Assembly (NCBI GenBank): GCA_016790695.1
Contig: JAEUOS010000132.1
Span: 1-64,000, forward strand
From: Burkholderiales bacterium
Lineage (GTDB): Bacteria; Pseudomonadota; Gammaproteobacteria; Burkholderiales; JAEUOS01
DNA: 64,000 nt
Direction of reading: 5' to 3'
Positions 43,764-52,655 of this stretch are shown here, piece by piece (the stretch's first letter is position 1; the number at the start of each line of letters is the position of its first letter). The notes beneath the pieces were generated by a model. The model saw only the letters and a list, made by a program, of their open reading frames with translations. It was not told the DNA's origin and made no database searches. The position numbers and the translations under genes were made by a program.

Positions 43764-44777
43764 CTAGCGCTTGAGCCGCATCAGCCGGATCGCGTTGCCG
43801 AAATAGATCTTGCCCTTCTCGTCCTCGGGCAGCCCCAGTTCCTCGATCGCCTGCGGGATCGTGCGCAGGAACATCGGGCCGCCCTCGGGATCGAACGGGC
43901 AGTCGCAGGCGAAGAGTACGCGGTCGGCGCCGAAGAAGTCCAGTCCGCAGCGCAGGCCCGCGCGGCCGCCGGCGAGCGCGGTGTCGGCGTAGAACATGCG
44001 GAAATAGTCGATCGGGCGCTTCGCCATGCGCCGGAGCAGGCCCTCGTAGTCCTCGTCGGAGGTGCGGCTGCCGAGCTGGTCCAGGCCGGGGCCGACGCGG
44101 CCGTCGAAGAACGGGATCATCGCGCCCATGTGGTGGGTGATCAGGCGCAGTTCGGGCAGGCGGTCGAAGAAGCCCGAGAACACCATGCGCGTCATCGCCG
44201 CGCTGGTCTCGTAGGGCCAGCCGAAGGTCCACCAGATCTCGAACTTCGACTTCTTCTCGCCCAGGTAGTCGGGGAAGTTCGCGCCGCGCGCCGGGTGCAT
44301 CCACACCGGCACGTCGTGCACGCGGGTGGCGCGCTCGAAGATCGGCCAGAACTCCGGGTCGTCGAGCGCGCGGCCGTTGACGTTGGTGAACACCTGGATG
44401 CCGCGCGCGCCCAGCACGCCGATCGCGCGGTCCATCTCCTCGAGCGCGGCGGCGACGTTGTTCATCGGCAGCGAGGCGACGAACGCGGGAAAGCGGGTCG
44501 GGTGCGCATCGACGATCTCGGCCATGCCGTCGTTGGCCAGGCGCGCGAGCGCCGGCGACTCCTCCGGGCCGGCGATGAACTCGATCGGCGGGCTCGACAG
44601 CGTGAGGATCTGCTGGTAGCCGGGAAACGCGTCCATCATCGCGAGGCGCGCGTCGAGGTCGTAGAGCACCGGGATCGTGAGCCAGCGCTTGATCGCGCCC
44701 TGGTCGCGCGCCAGCGCCTTCATGCGCTCGAAGTACGCGGGCGGGAACAGGTGCGAGAAGACGTCGATCTTTCTCAA
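43764..44777 (-). CDS. Amidohydrolase-2 family protein (ACMSD-like decarboxylase/hydrolase)
   Basis: TIM-barrel metal enzyme, 337 aa, of the ACMSD-related group. It starts RKIDVFSHLFPPAYFERM, where the usual HxH is SHL with only one His. Other features are DVPVWMHPARGANFPDY, RLITHHMGAMIPFFDGRV, and the metal Asp in VLFACDCPFDPEGGP. I prefer TTG 44777: GGAG lies 9 nt upstream and the family begins with (M)RKIDVFSH; no ATG or GTG fits. It follows the propeller-lyase gene in the TAXI-TRAP operon. Confidence 0.85.
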   Translation of the reverse strand: MRKIDVFSHLFPPAYFERMKALARDQGAIKRWLTIPVLYDLDARLAMMDAFPGYQQILTLSSPPIEFIAGPEESPALARLANDGMAEIVDAHPTRFPAFVASLPMNNVAAALEEMDRAIGVLGARGIQVFTNVNGRALDDPEFWPIFERATRVHDVPVWMHPARGANFPDYLGEKKSKFEIWWTFGWPYETSAAMTRMVFSGFFDRLPELRLITHHMGAMIPFFDGRVGPGLDQLGSRTSDEDYEGLLRRMAKRPIDYFRMFYADTALAGGRAGLRCGLDFFGADRVLFACDCPFDPEGGPMFLRTIPQAIEELGLPEDEKGKIYFGNAIRLMRLKR

Positions 44778-44803
44778 GGCGGGGGGCTCCGGCTGGGCGT
44801 TGG

Positions 44804-45901
44804 TCAGGACGCGGCGGGCGCGTCGAGGAGGCACTCGAAGACCTGCGCGTGGCCCGACGCATCCGAGGTGTAGACCACGCGCGTGCCGTCGGGCGAGAAG
44901 CGCGGATGCGGATGGGTGTGCTGCGGCGCGTAGACCTCGCGCGGGCCGTCGTTGTACGGGAACGGGCCGCCCCAGTGGTCGCCCGCGTTGCTCGCGCGCG
45001 GCTGGCACAGCACGCGCGGCGCCGCGCCGTCCGGCGCGATCAGGTGGATGCCGCGGTCGGGGAAGGTGGTGTCGCAGACGATGCGCCGCCCCGCCGGGTC
45101 GAAGATCGCGTGCCAGGCCGGGAACGCGGTCAGCGCGCGCACGCGGCCGCTGTCGACGTCGACCGCCTGCATGCCGCGCGGCCAGTCGACGAAGGCGAGC
45201 TCGCGCGTGCCCGGGATCCAGGTCTCGTGGGTGATCCACTGCGTGCGGTCGGTGCGCGGGTAGGGGTTCCAGTGGCGCGTGCCGTCGCGCGCGACGCACC
45301 AGATGCGGTTGGTCAGCGGCCCGGCGTAGAACAGCAGGCCGGCGTCCGACGGATGGAACTGCGGGTGCCCGATCGACGGCGCCTCGAGGATCACCGTGCT
45401 GCCGCCGCGCGCGGTGTCGATCACGTGGAAGCGCGAGACGCCGCCGGACCTGACCGGCACCGCCCAGTGGCGGTCGTCGTGCGACAGCGCGGTCGTGCCC
45501 ATCGCGGCGCCGACCATGCCGCGCTCGCGCATCTCGGCGTCGCCGAAGTCGGCGAGGCGCTCCTCGGCGAAGGTCGCGGTGTCGACGCGCCAGGCGCCGC
45601 TGCCGGCGACGAAGTACACGTGCCGGCCGTCGTGCGACGGATGGATCGACCACTCGGCGATGTCGTCGCGGTCGGTCAGCTGCACGAGCCTGCCGTCGGC
45701 GCGCGACTCGGCGAAGATCTGCGCGCTGCCGGTCCGATGCGAGATGAACACCAGGCGCTGCATCGCGTCGTCGAAGCACGGCACGAAGAAGAACGGATGG
45801 TGGTGGATCGACGGGTGGTCGGTCACCTGGCGGATGCGCGCGCCGGTGTCGGGGTCGCGGAAGGTGCGCGCCTCGGACGCGCTCACGCCGCCCTTCGGCA
45901 T
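44804..45901 (-). CDS. Oligogalacturonate-lyase-fold (PL22-like) beta-propeller protein
   Basis: Seven-bladed beta-propeller of 365 aa, cytoplasmic (no signal peptide). Repeats of the type FISHRTGSAQIFAESRADGRLVQLTD and RFSPDGTRVVYTSDASGHAQVF build the blades. A QxxHxH motif at Gln327, His330 and His332 has the same spacing as the Mn-binding Gln/His/His of oligogalacturonate lyases, and HHHPFFFVP near residue 35 is typical of the family. A lyase acting on a uronate-like compound is suggested. It starts 1 bp after the TRAP permease stop. Confidence 0.8.
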   Translation of the reverse strand: MPKGGVSASEARTFRDPDTGARIRQVTDHPSIHHHPFFFVPCFDDAMQRLVFISHRTGSAQIFAESRADGRLVQLTDRDDIAEWSIHPSHDGRHVYFVAGSGAWRVDTATFAEERLADFGDAEMRERGMVGAAMGTTALSHDDRHWAVPVRSGGVSRFHVIDTARGGSTVILEAPSIGHPQFHPSDAGLLFYAGPLTNRIWCVARDGTRHWNPYPRTDRTQWITHETWIPGTRELAFVDWPRGMQAVDVDSGRVRALTAFPAWHAIFDPAGRRIVCDTTFPDRGIHLIAPDGAAPRVLCQPRASNAGDHWGGPFPYNDGPREVYAPQHTHPHPRFSPDGTRVVYTSDASGHAQVFECLLDAPAAS

Positions 45902-45902
45902 C

Positions 45903-47771
45903 TCAGCGCGGCGCGTCCGCGGCCGTGCCGCGCGCGGCCCAGAGGGTCCAGCCGGCGAGGAGCGCGCAGGCGACGCAGCCGGCCGCCCACAGGCCGCTGC
46001 CGGTCGGCGCGAACAGGATGGTGAGCGCCGCCGCGCCGAACAGGCCGCGCAGCACCAGCCCGATCGCGCCCGCCAGGTAGCCCTCGAGCATCACCGCCCA
46101 GGCGAAGGTGGCGACCATCATCGAGGCGAACGCGAGCGCGATCCAGCCCGGCGGCCCCGACCACAGGAGCGCCGGATCGAACGCGAACGCGAACGGGATC
46201 AGGAACAGCACGAACGAGAGCTTGAACGCGATCCAGCCGGTCCGCATCGCGTCGGCGTTGGCCAGCCCGGCGGCCGCGTAGGACGCGAGCGCGACCGGCG
46301 GGGTGATCATCGACAGCACGCAGTAGTACATCACGAAGAAATGCGCGGCCAGCGGCGTGACGCCGAGCTTGGTCATCGCCGGCACGAACAGGATCGCGCC
46401 GATGATGTACGCGGCCACGGTCGGCAGGCCCATGCCCATCACGATGCAGCCGAGGATGATCATCAGCATCGCGCCGATCAGCGTGCCGCCGGAGAGCGCG
46501 ATCAGCTCGGTCGAGAACTTGAGCGCGAGGTTCGACTGGATCGCGATCGCGACGATGATGCCGATCGCGATGATCGGCACCGCCACCTGCGCGGCCTGGC
46601 GCGCGACCTCCTCGACCATGTCGAGCCAGCCGGCGAGCGAGAGGCGGGTGGCGCGGGTGAAGTAGCAGGTGACGAGCGCGACCACGCACGCCGCCATCGC
46701 CGCGGTGGTCGCCGAGTAGTCGGTCGCCAGCAGCGCGATCAGCACCAGCGGCGAGGCGTAGAGGTGCAGCCGCGGCGCGAGCGGCGCGATGTCCTTCAGG
46801 TCGGCGGCCGAGAGCGTGCCGATGCCGCGCCGGCGCGCCTTCAGGTCGACGATCATGTAGAGCGCGAAGTAGTAGGCCACCGCCGGGATGATGCCGGCCA
46901 GCGCGATGCGGCTGTAGGGCACCGCGAGCAGCTCGGCCATCACGAAGGCGGCGATGCCCATCACCGGCGGCATCAGCTGCCCGCCGGTCGAGGCGGTCGC
47001 CTCGTGCGCCGCCGCCTCCTCGGGCGAATAGCCGGTGCGCTTCATCAGCGGGATGGTGAAGATGCCGGTGGCCACCACGTTCGCCACCGCGCTGCCGCTG
47101 ATGGTGCCGAACATCGCCGAGGCGACGATCTCGGACTTGGCCGCGCCGCCCTTGCGCTGGCCGACCAGCTTCAGCGCGCTGTCGATGAACAGCTGCCCGC
47201 CGCCGGTGGCCGAATAGACCACGCCGAAGAGCAGGAAGTACCAGACGAAGTCGACCGAGGTCTGCGTGGTCACCCCGAGGATGCCGTGGGTCGCCATGGT
47301 CATGAACTCGATGAACAGCGCGTACTCGAAGCCCTGGAACGCCATCCAGCCGGGGAACCAGCGCCCGAGGAAGCCGTAGGCGACGAACGCCGCGATCACC
47401 CAGATGAGGCTCCAGCCGACCACCCGGCGCACCGCCTCCATCAGGATCACGAGCACCAGCGTGCCCATGACGAGGTCGCGCGTCATCACCTCGTCGACGT
47501 TCTCCATGCGCCCGGCCAGGCGCGCCGCGTCGGCGAGGTAATAGGCGAGCACCGCGAAGGCGGCGAGCGCCAGCAGCCAGTCGAGCGCCTTGTGCCAGGC
47601 GCGCGCGCCCTGGAGCGGCTGCCACAGGAACACCGTCGCGAGCGCGAGGCAGATGTGCACCGGCCGCGACACCTGCAGCGGCAGCGGGTCGTAGAGCAGG
47701 TAGAGCTGGAATGCGAGCCAGGCGAGCGCGATCAGGTAGCGCGGGCTGGCGAGCCGCTTCAGGTGTTCCAT
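45903..47771 (-). CDS. TRAP transporter fused membrane subunit (TAXI-associated 4TM/12TM permease)
   Basis: Fused DctQM-type permease, 622 aa, with about 16-18 hydrophobic helices. The DctM part contains VANVVATGIFTIPLMKRTGYSPEEAAAHEATASTGGQLMPPVMGIAAFVMAEL and GMGLPTVAAYIIGAILFVPAMTKLG, both typical of TAXI-type fused permeases. It uses an ion gradient to import the compound bound by the TAXI receptor 49 bp upstream. The catabolic genes follow directly. Confidence 0.93.
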   Translation of the reverse strand: MEHLKRLASPRYLIALAWLAFQLYLLYDPLPLQVSRPVHICLALATVFLWQPLQGARAWHKALDWLLALAAFAVLAYYLADAARLAGRMENVDEVMTRDLVMGTLVLVILMEAVRRVVGWSLIWVIAAFVAYGFLGRWFPGWMAFQGFEYALFIEFMTMATHGILGVTTQTSVDFVWYFLLFGVVYSATGGGQLFIDSALKLVGQRKGGAAKSEIVASAMFGTISGSAVANVVATGIFTIPLMKRTGYSPEEAAAHEATASTGGQLMPPVMGIAAFVMAELLAVPYSRIALAGIIPAVAYYFALYMIVDLKARRRGIGTLSAADLKDIAPLAPRLHLYASPLVLIALLATDYSATTAAMAACVVALVTCYFTRATRLSLAGWLDMVEEVARQAAQVAVPIIAIGIIVAIAIQSNLALKFSTELIALSGGTLIGAMLMIILGCIVMGMGLPTVAAYIIGAILFVPAMTKLGVTPLAAHFFVMYYCVLSMITPPVALASYAAAGLANADAMRTGWIAFKLSFVLFLIPFAFAFDPALLWSGPPGWIALAFASMMVATFAWAVMLEGYLAGAIGLVLRGLFGAAALTILFAPTGSGLWAAGCVACALLAGWTLWAARGTAADAPR

Positions 47772-47820
47772 GGCGTCGCGGTCGGCGCGGCACGCGGGGC
47801 CGGCGCCCCGCGCGGATCGG

Positions 47821-48825
47821 CTACATCCAGCCCTTCTCCTTGTAGTAGCGGATCGCGCCCGGATGCAGCGGAATGCCGACGTTCTCCGGCCGCCAGGCGT
47901 CGCGCGCGACGAAGCCCGCCATCGCCTTGTTGTCGGCGACGATCGCGTCGCGGTTCTCGATGATCGCCTTGGTGATCGCGTAGGCGACGTTCTCCGGCAT
48001 GTCCTTGTGGACGATCAGGTTGGTGCCGAAGTCGGCCGACTTGGTCGGCCCGTTCTGGCCCTTGAACGAGGCCGGCAGCGGATGCACCTTGAGCCCGTTC
48101 CTGCCGAGCACCGCGAGGGTCTTCTCGGGCAGGTCGAGGAAGCGCAGCGGCACCGTGAGGGTCACCTCCTGGGTCGCCGGATGGCCCGGCGAGACGCTCT
48201 CGAAGTAGAGGTCGGCGCGGCCGTCGCGCATCATCGACGGGATCTGGCCGACGTCGACCTGGATGATCTGGCCGCCGGCGGCGCGGTACTTCTCGAACGA
48301 CAGCCCGAGCGACTCGTAGATCAGGCGCACCGTCGGCGGCACCGTGCTGCCGGCCGGCTTCATGATCACGCGCGGCGGGTTGCGCGAGGTCAGCGCCTTC
48401 TCGAGCGTGTCGTTGCCGGTGCGCTTGATGTAGTCCTCCGAGAGCATGGCCGCGATCCACACCTCGTTGAGGCCGCCCAGCAGCGCGCGGATGTTCGGGT
48501 ACTTCTTGCCCTTGTAGATCTCCTCCTCGCCGTTCATCGCCCAGTAGGCGGTGATCACGTTGGCGAACGCGACGTCGGCCTTGTTGTCGTTGACCACGAT
48601 CGGGTTGCCGATGCCGCCGCCGCGCGCGATGATGTCGACCTTGGCGCCGGGCGGCAGGCCGGCCTGGATGTGCTTGGCGAAGCTGGCGGCGAACACGTAC
48701 CAGATCGAGCCCAGCGGCATCGCGCCGAACTTGAGCTCCTGGGGCGCCTGCGCCTGCGCCGGCACGCCCGCCAGGGCCGCGCCCAATGCCAAGAGAATGC
48801 TCCCCGCCCGTGTGCGCCACCGCAT
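47821..48825 (-). CDS. TAXI-family TRAP transporter solute receptor
   Basis: Periplasmic TRAP-associated immunogenic-type receptor, 334 aa. The signal peptide ends at VPAQA/QAP. The body starts LKFGAMPLGSIWYVFAASFAKHIQAGLPPGAKVDIIARGGGIGNPIVVNDNKADVAF, typical of the family. ATG 48825 is supported by GGAGGAA just upstream. It heads the operon TAXI-TRAP-PL22-amidohydrolase-DUF1445-Bug-PhyH and is divergent from Bug copy 6. The ligand is unknown. Confidence 0.92.
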   Translation of the reverse strand: MRWRTRAGSILLALGAALAGVPAQAQAPQELKFGAMPLGSIWYVFAASFAKHIQAGLPPGAKVDIIARGGGIGNPIVVNDNKADVAFANVITAYWAMNGEEEIYKGKKYPNIRALLGGLNEVWIAAMLSEDYIKRTGNDTLEKALTSRNPPRVIMKPAGSTVPPTVRLIYESLGLSFEKYRAAGGQIIQVDVGQIPSMMRDGRADLYFESVSPGHPATQEVTLTVPLRFLDLPEKTLAVLGRNGLKVHPLPASFKGQNGPTKSADFGTNLIVHKDMPENVAYAITKAIIENRDAIVADNKAMAGFVARDAWRPENVGIPLHPGAIRYYKEKGWM

Positions 48826-49006
48826 GGCTGTTCCTCCGCGTCTGAACTGGTTCGAACGATGCCGGGCGCGGCGCGTCTTCGGCGCGCGGCCGGCAAACGC
48901 CGAAGCTACACCACCCCACCCGGCACCACAATCTTGCGCTGCAACATCGCGGGACGGACCGCGTGCTGCGGCACAATGGCGGCTTTGCCGCCTCCGGAGA
49001 GTCCCG

Positions 49007-49981
49007 ATGTCGCCCTGCTTCCGTCTTCCGTCCGCCGCGCTCGCCGCGGCGCTGCTTGCTGCGCCGCTCGCGGCCGCGGCGCAGGCCTTTCCCGTCAAGC
49101 CGATCCGCGTGATCGTGCCCTTCGCGCCCGGCAGCGCCACCGACCAGACCGGCCGCGCGTTCGGCGCGAAGATGGCCGAGCACCTCGGCCAGCCGCTGGT
49201 CATCGAGAACCGCCCGGGCGCCAACGGCATGATCGGCGCCGACACCGTCGCCAAGGCCGCGCCCGACGGCTACACCATCCTGTTCGGCACCAACAGCACC
49301 AACGCGGCGCTGAAGAGCCTGATGAAGAAGCTGCCCTACGACCAGGACACCGCGTTCACGCCGATCGGCTTCATGGGCGCGGTGGCGCTGATCGTCGCGG
49401 TCAACAACGACTTTCCCGCCAGGACCCTGGGCGATCTGATCGCGATGGCCAAGGCGAAGCCCGGCGCGATCACCTTCGCGACCGCCAGCACCTCGCAGCG
49501 CATCTCCTCGGAAATGCTCGCCAGCATGGCCGGCATCAGGATGACCCACGTGCCGTACAAGAGCTCGCCCAACGCCATCACCGACCTGATCGGCGGGCAG
49601 GTCAACATGTTCACCGCCGATTTCGCGGTGATGCTGCCGCAGGTGCAGGCCGGCAAGGTGCGCGGCCTGGCGGTGACCTCGATGAAGCGCTCCGCGGTGC
49701 TGCCCAACCTGCCGACGGTCAACGAGGCGGCGGGGCTGAAGGACTACGAGCTCATCGCCTTCTTCGCCGCCTACGGCCCGGCCGGCATGCCGCGCGAGGC
49801 GGTGACGAAGCTCAACGAGGCGATCAACGTCGCCGCGCGCTCGAAGGAGATCGCCGACCGCTTCATTTCGATCGGCATGGAGGTCGCGCCCGGCACGCCG
49901 GACGACCTGGCGCAGCGCACCGCGCGCGAGACCGTCAAGTGGGCCAAGGCGATCCGGGACGCGGGCATCGAGCCCGAATAG
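49007..49981 (+). CDS. Bug/TctC-family periplasmic solute receptor (copy 6)
   Basis: Secreted receptor, 324 aa, with the signal peptide ending at AAAAQA/FPV. The core is KPIRVIVPFAPGSATDQTGRAFG (Asp46), with NRPGANGMIGA, PDGYTILFGTNSTNAALK and VPYKSSPNAITDLIGGQ. A GGAGA ribosome site precedes ATG 49007. It is divergent from the TAXI receptor across a 181-bp gap in which I see no clear promoter or dyad. It has no downstream partner in the same direction. Confidence 0.93.
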   Translation: MSPCFRLPSAALAAALLAAPLAAAAQAFPVKPIRVIVPFAPGSATDQTGRAFGAKMAEHLGQPLVIENRPGANGMIGADTVAKAAPDGYTILFGTNSTNAALKSLMKKLPYDQDTAFTPIGFMGAVALIVAVNNDFPARTLGDLIAMAKAKPGAITFATASTSQRISSEMLASMAGIRMTHVPYKSSPNAITDLIGGQVNMFTADFAVMLPQVQAGKVRGLAVTSMKRSAVLPNLPTVNEAAGLKDYELIAFFAAYGPAGMPREAVTKLNEAINVAARSKEIADRFISIGMEVAPGTPDDLAQRTARETVKWAKAIRDAGIEPE

Positions 49982-50033
49982 CCGGCGGCGGCGCGCCGCG
50001 CCGGGTCCGCGCGGCACCGGCGCGTCAGTCGCG

Positions 50034-50450
50034 TCAGACCGCGCCGATCTGCGCGCGCAGCGTCGCGCGGTCGTAGTAGAAGCGCTCTCCCGCCATCAGC
50101 CCGTCGGCGAAGGTCACGACGATCATCACCGGCAGGTCGATCGGCCGCCCGCTCGGGGCGACGCCGTCCCAGGCGCCCGCATGGCGGCCGACGAAGCGCG
50201 TCTCGACGATCAGGGTCGACGGGTCGGCGACGTAGCGCCGGCTCTTCTCCGGCGCGTTGCCGAACGCGGCCCACCAGCGCGCGTAGTAGTCGCGCACGCC
50301 GGCGTGGCCGCGGTGCACGGCGCCGGTCGGCATGTCCTCGAAGACGCAGTCGGGCGTGAGCGTCGCGAGCGTGGCTTCCATGTCGTGCCGCGTCTCCGCG
50401 GCGACGTGGCGCCGGAGCACCTCGAGGTTGGCGGGCGTCAGTTCGGCCAT
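50034..50450 (-). CDS. SnoaL/NTF2-like polyketide-cyclase-type protein
   Basis: Small alpha+beta-barrel protein, 138 aa: ETRHDMEATLATLTPDCVFEDMPTGAVHRGHAGVRDYYARWWAAF, then PVMIVVTFADGLMAGERFYYDRATLRAQIG, the usual SnoaL ending. Such proteins are isomerases, dehydratases or ligand-binding folds. There is no specific catalytic assignment. It starts 18 bp after the AhpD-like gene, so the two may be co-transcribed. Confidence 0.82.
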   Translation of the reverse strand: MAELTPANLEVLRRHVAAETRHDMEATLATLTPDCVFEDMPTGAVHRGHAGVRDYYARWWAAFGNAPEKSRRYVADPSTLIVETRFVGRHAGAWDGVAPSGRPIDLPVMIVVTFADGLMAGERFYYDRATLRAQIGAV

Positions 50451-50468
50451 GGTCGTGCGCTCCGCGTG

Positions 50469-50990
50469 TCAGGCCGGGATCGGCGGCGCGAAGCGCAGCG
50501 GCGCGGCGATGCGGTTCCAGGCATTGATGTTGGCGATCGCCGCGGTGAGCGCGGCGATCTCCGTGCGCGTGAACTCCGCGCACAGCGCCGCGTACAGGTC
50601 GTCCGGCGCGCCGTCGGCGGGCCGCGCGGTGAGCGCCTCGGTCCAGGCCAGCGCCGCGCATTCGCGGCCGCTGAACACGCCGGCCTCGCGCCAGACGCAC
50701 GCGAGGTCGAGCTTGACCTGCGGCACCCCGAGCGAGCGCGCGAGGTTGAGGTGGTACTGGACGCAATAGCCGCAGCCGTTGATCTGCGAGGCGCGCAGCT
50801 TGACGAGTTCGAGCATGCCGCGGTCGAGACCCGCGGCCTCGACCGCGCTGCCGAGCGCGCGCAGCGCGGCGACGGCCTCCGGCGCCAGCGCGTAGAACTC
50901 GCGCGAATCGATGCGCGGCGCGGGGTGCGAGGACGCGGGGTGCGAGGACGCGGAGGGCGAGGACGCGGAGGGCGGAGGCGGGGCGGACAT
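50469..50990 (-). CDS. Carboxymuconolactone decarboxylase/AhpD-like alkylhydroperoxidase
   Basis: AhpD-fold protein, 173 aa. The redox CxxC and proton relay are in VKLRASQINGCGYCVQYHLNLARSLGVPQ, placing it with the peroxidase-like members rather than true decarboxylases. C-terminal features are YAALCAEFTRTEIAALTAAIANINAWNRIA. The first 25 residues are a Ser/Pro/Ala-rich tail built from 15-bp tandem repeats. It is divergent from a MarR gene whose operator lies between, which suggests response to an oxidant or phenolic. Confidence 0.88.
   Translation of the reverse strand: MSAPPPPSASSPSASSHPASSHPAPRIDSREFYALAPEAVAALRALGSAVEAAGLDRGMLELVKLRASQINGCGYCVQYHLNLARSLGVPQVKLDLACVWREAGVFSGRECAALAWTEALTARPADGAPDDLYAALCAEFTRTEIAALTAAIANINAWNRIAAPLRFAPPIPA
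50926..50970. repeat. Three tandem 15-bp repeats at the 5' end of the AhpD-like gene
   Basis: Units TGCGAGGACGCGGGG, TGCGAGGACGCGGAG and GGCGAGGACGCGGAG follow each other in frame. They encode a Ser/Ala/Pro-rich stretch on the minus strand. Length changes would be in frame and would alter only the protein tail. Confidence 0.8.
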
Positions 50991-51030
50991 GGGGCGCTCC
51001 TGGCCGGGCGGGACCGGTGTAATATCAGGG

Positions 51031-51057
51031 TTCGAACATCATATTCGAATTCGAATA
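51031..51057. promoter_or_regulatory. MarR operator region: 16-bp palindrome plus a third TTCGAA
   Basis: TATTCGAATTCGAATA (51042-51057) is a perfect palindrome, ending 2 bp before the ATG of the MarR gene. A further TTCGAA stands at 51031-51036. This A/T-rich patch is the only one nearby and lies between the divergent MarR and AhpD-like genes, so it is the likely site of repression of both. Confidence 0.7.
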
Positions 51058-51059
51058 CC

Positions 51060-51557
51060 ATGCGCAAGCCCCCGCCGGCGAGTTCCCCGCCCCCGCCCCC
51101 CGTGCTGCCGCGCGCCGGCCAGGGCATGCGCGGCGCGGACGGGCACCTGGGCTACCTGCTGCGCCAGGCCGGCACGGCGCTGCGCCGGCGCATGGAACTC
51201 GCGCTCGCCGACCTCGCCGTGACGCCGCCGCAGTTCACGGTCATGACCATGCTCGCCGCCTATCCCGGCGCCTCGGGCGCCGACGTGGCGCGGCTGGCGC
51301 TCCTGACGCCGCAGACGCTCACGGTGATCGTGGCGAACCTCGAGCGCGCCGGTCTCGTCGCGCGGCAGGCGGACGCGGCGCACGGGCGCATCCGCCGGAT
51401 CGCGCTCACCGCCGCGGGCGAGCGGCTGCTGCGCGCCTGCCGCGCGCGCGTGGCCGGGATCGAGCGCGAGATGGCCGCCGGGCTCTCGGCGGCGGAGGAG
51501 CGCGCGGTGCGGCGCTGGCTCGCGCGCGTCGCGGCCGCCGCCGACGGCGCCGGCTGA
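51060..51557 (+). CDS. MarR-family transcriptional regulator
   Basis: Winged-HTH regulator, 165 aa. The HTH and wing are PPQFTVMTMLAAYPGASGADVARLALLTPQTLTVIVANLERAGLVARQADAAHGRIRRIALTAAGERLL. From ATG 51060 the first 22 residues are Pro-rich, and the palindrome lies directly before the start with no ribosome site. A second Met at 51126 (MRGADGHLGYLLRQAG) would start the conserved part. It probably represses itself and the divergent AhpD-like gene. Confidence 0.87.
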   Translation: MRKPPPASSPPPPPVLPRAGQGMRGADGHLGYLLRQAGTALRRRMELALADLAVTPPQFTVMTMLAAYPGASGADVARLALLTPQTLTVIVANLERAGLVARQADAAHGRIRRIALTAAGERLLRACRARVAGIEREMAAGLSAAEERAVRRWLARVAAAADGAG

Positions 51558-51683
51558 GGCGCGCCGGGGTGGCGAGGTCGGCGCGGTCCGCGTAAGCTTC
51601 GGGCCCCGAGCCGGCGGCACCCTGCTGCCGGCGCCCGTTGCTTCCCTGTCTTCCTTTCGATCCCTGTTTCCGGAGCCGCTGTC

Positions 51684-52655
51684 ATGACCCACCTCCTGCC
51701 CCGCCTGCTCGGTGCCTGTGCCCTCGCCCTCGCCGCCGGCGCCGCGCACGCCCAGGCCTTCCCGACCAAGCCGATCCGGCTGATCTGCCCGTTCCCGCCG
51801 GCCGGCGCGGTCGACATCGCCTCGCGCGCGATCGCCAACGAGATGTCCAAGGTGCTCGGCCAGCCCGTCACCGTCGACAACCGCCCCGGCGCGGGCGGCA
51901 ACATCGGCGGCGCCGAGGCGGCGCGCGCCGCGCCCGACGGCTACACCCTCTTCATGACCACCAGCGGCATCAACGCGATCAATCCCGCGCTGTACTCGAA
52001 GATGCCGTTCGACCCGAACAAGGACCTGGTGCCGGTCGTGCCGCTGGTCTCGCTGGCCAACGTGCTGGTGCTGCACCCGTCGGTCAAGGCCGGTTCGGTG
52101 GCCGAGGTGATCGCGCTCGCGCGCGCGCAGCCGGGCAAGATCAACTACGCCTCCTCGGGCTCGGGCACCAGCATCCACATGTCGGCCGAGATGTTCCAGT
52201 ACCTGACCAAGGTCAGCATGACCCACATCCCCTACAAGGGCAGCGCGCCGGCGGTCACCGACCTGCTCGGCGGCCAGGTCATGATGATGTTCGACAACAT
52301 CCCGTCGGCGCTGCCGCACATCCGCGCCGGCAAGCTGCGCGCGCTCGCGACCACCGGCGCCAGGCGCGACCCGGCGCTGCCCGACCTGCCCACGATCGCC
52401 GAGGCCGGCGTCGCGGGCTACGAGTCCGGCGTCTGGTTCGGGCTGGCGGCGCCCGCCGGCGTGCCGCGCGAGGTGCTGGCGCGTCTGAACGACGCGGGCA
52501 ACCGCGGCGCCAAGGCGCCGGACTTCGTCAAGCGCATGACCGAGCTCGGCTACAACATCATGGGCGGCAGCCCCGAGCAGATGGCCGAGCTGCTGCGCCA
52601 GGAGGTCGGGCGCTGGGGGCCGATCGTCAAGGCCTCAGGCGCCCGGGCCGACTGA
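51684..52655 (+). CDS. Bug/TctC-family periplasmic solute receptor (copy 7)
   Basis: Secreted receptor, 323 aa, with the signal peptide ending at [10 protein letters not shown]. The core is [20 protein letters not shown] (Asp44), with [29 protein letters not shown] and [25 protein letters not shown] precedes the ATG. Its 3' end overlaps the convergent P450 gene by 21 bp. Confidence 0.93.
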   Translation: MTHLLPRLLGACALALAAGAAHAQAFPTKPIRLICPFPPAGAVDIASRAIANEMSKVLGQPVTVDNRPGAGGNIGGAEAARAAPDGYTLFMTTSGINAINPALYSKMPFDPNKDLVPVVPLVSLANVLVLHPSVKAGSVAEVIALARAQPGKINYASSGSGTSIHMSAEMFQYLTKVSMTHIPYKGSAPAVTDLLGGQVMMMFDNIPSALPHIRAGKLRALATTGARRDPALPDLPTIAEAGVAGYESGVWFGLAAPAGVPREVLARLNDAGNRGAKAPDFVKRMTELGYNIMGGSPEQMAELLRQEVGRWGPIVKASGARAD

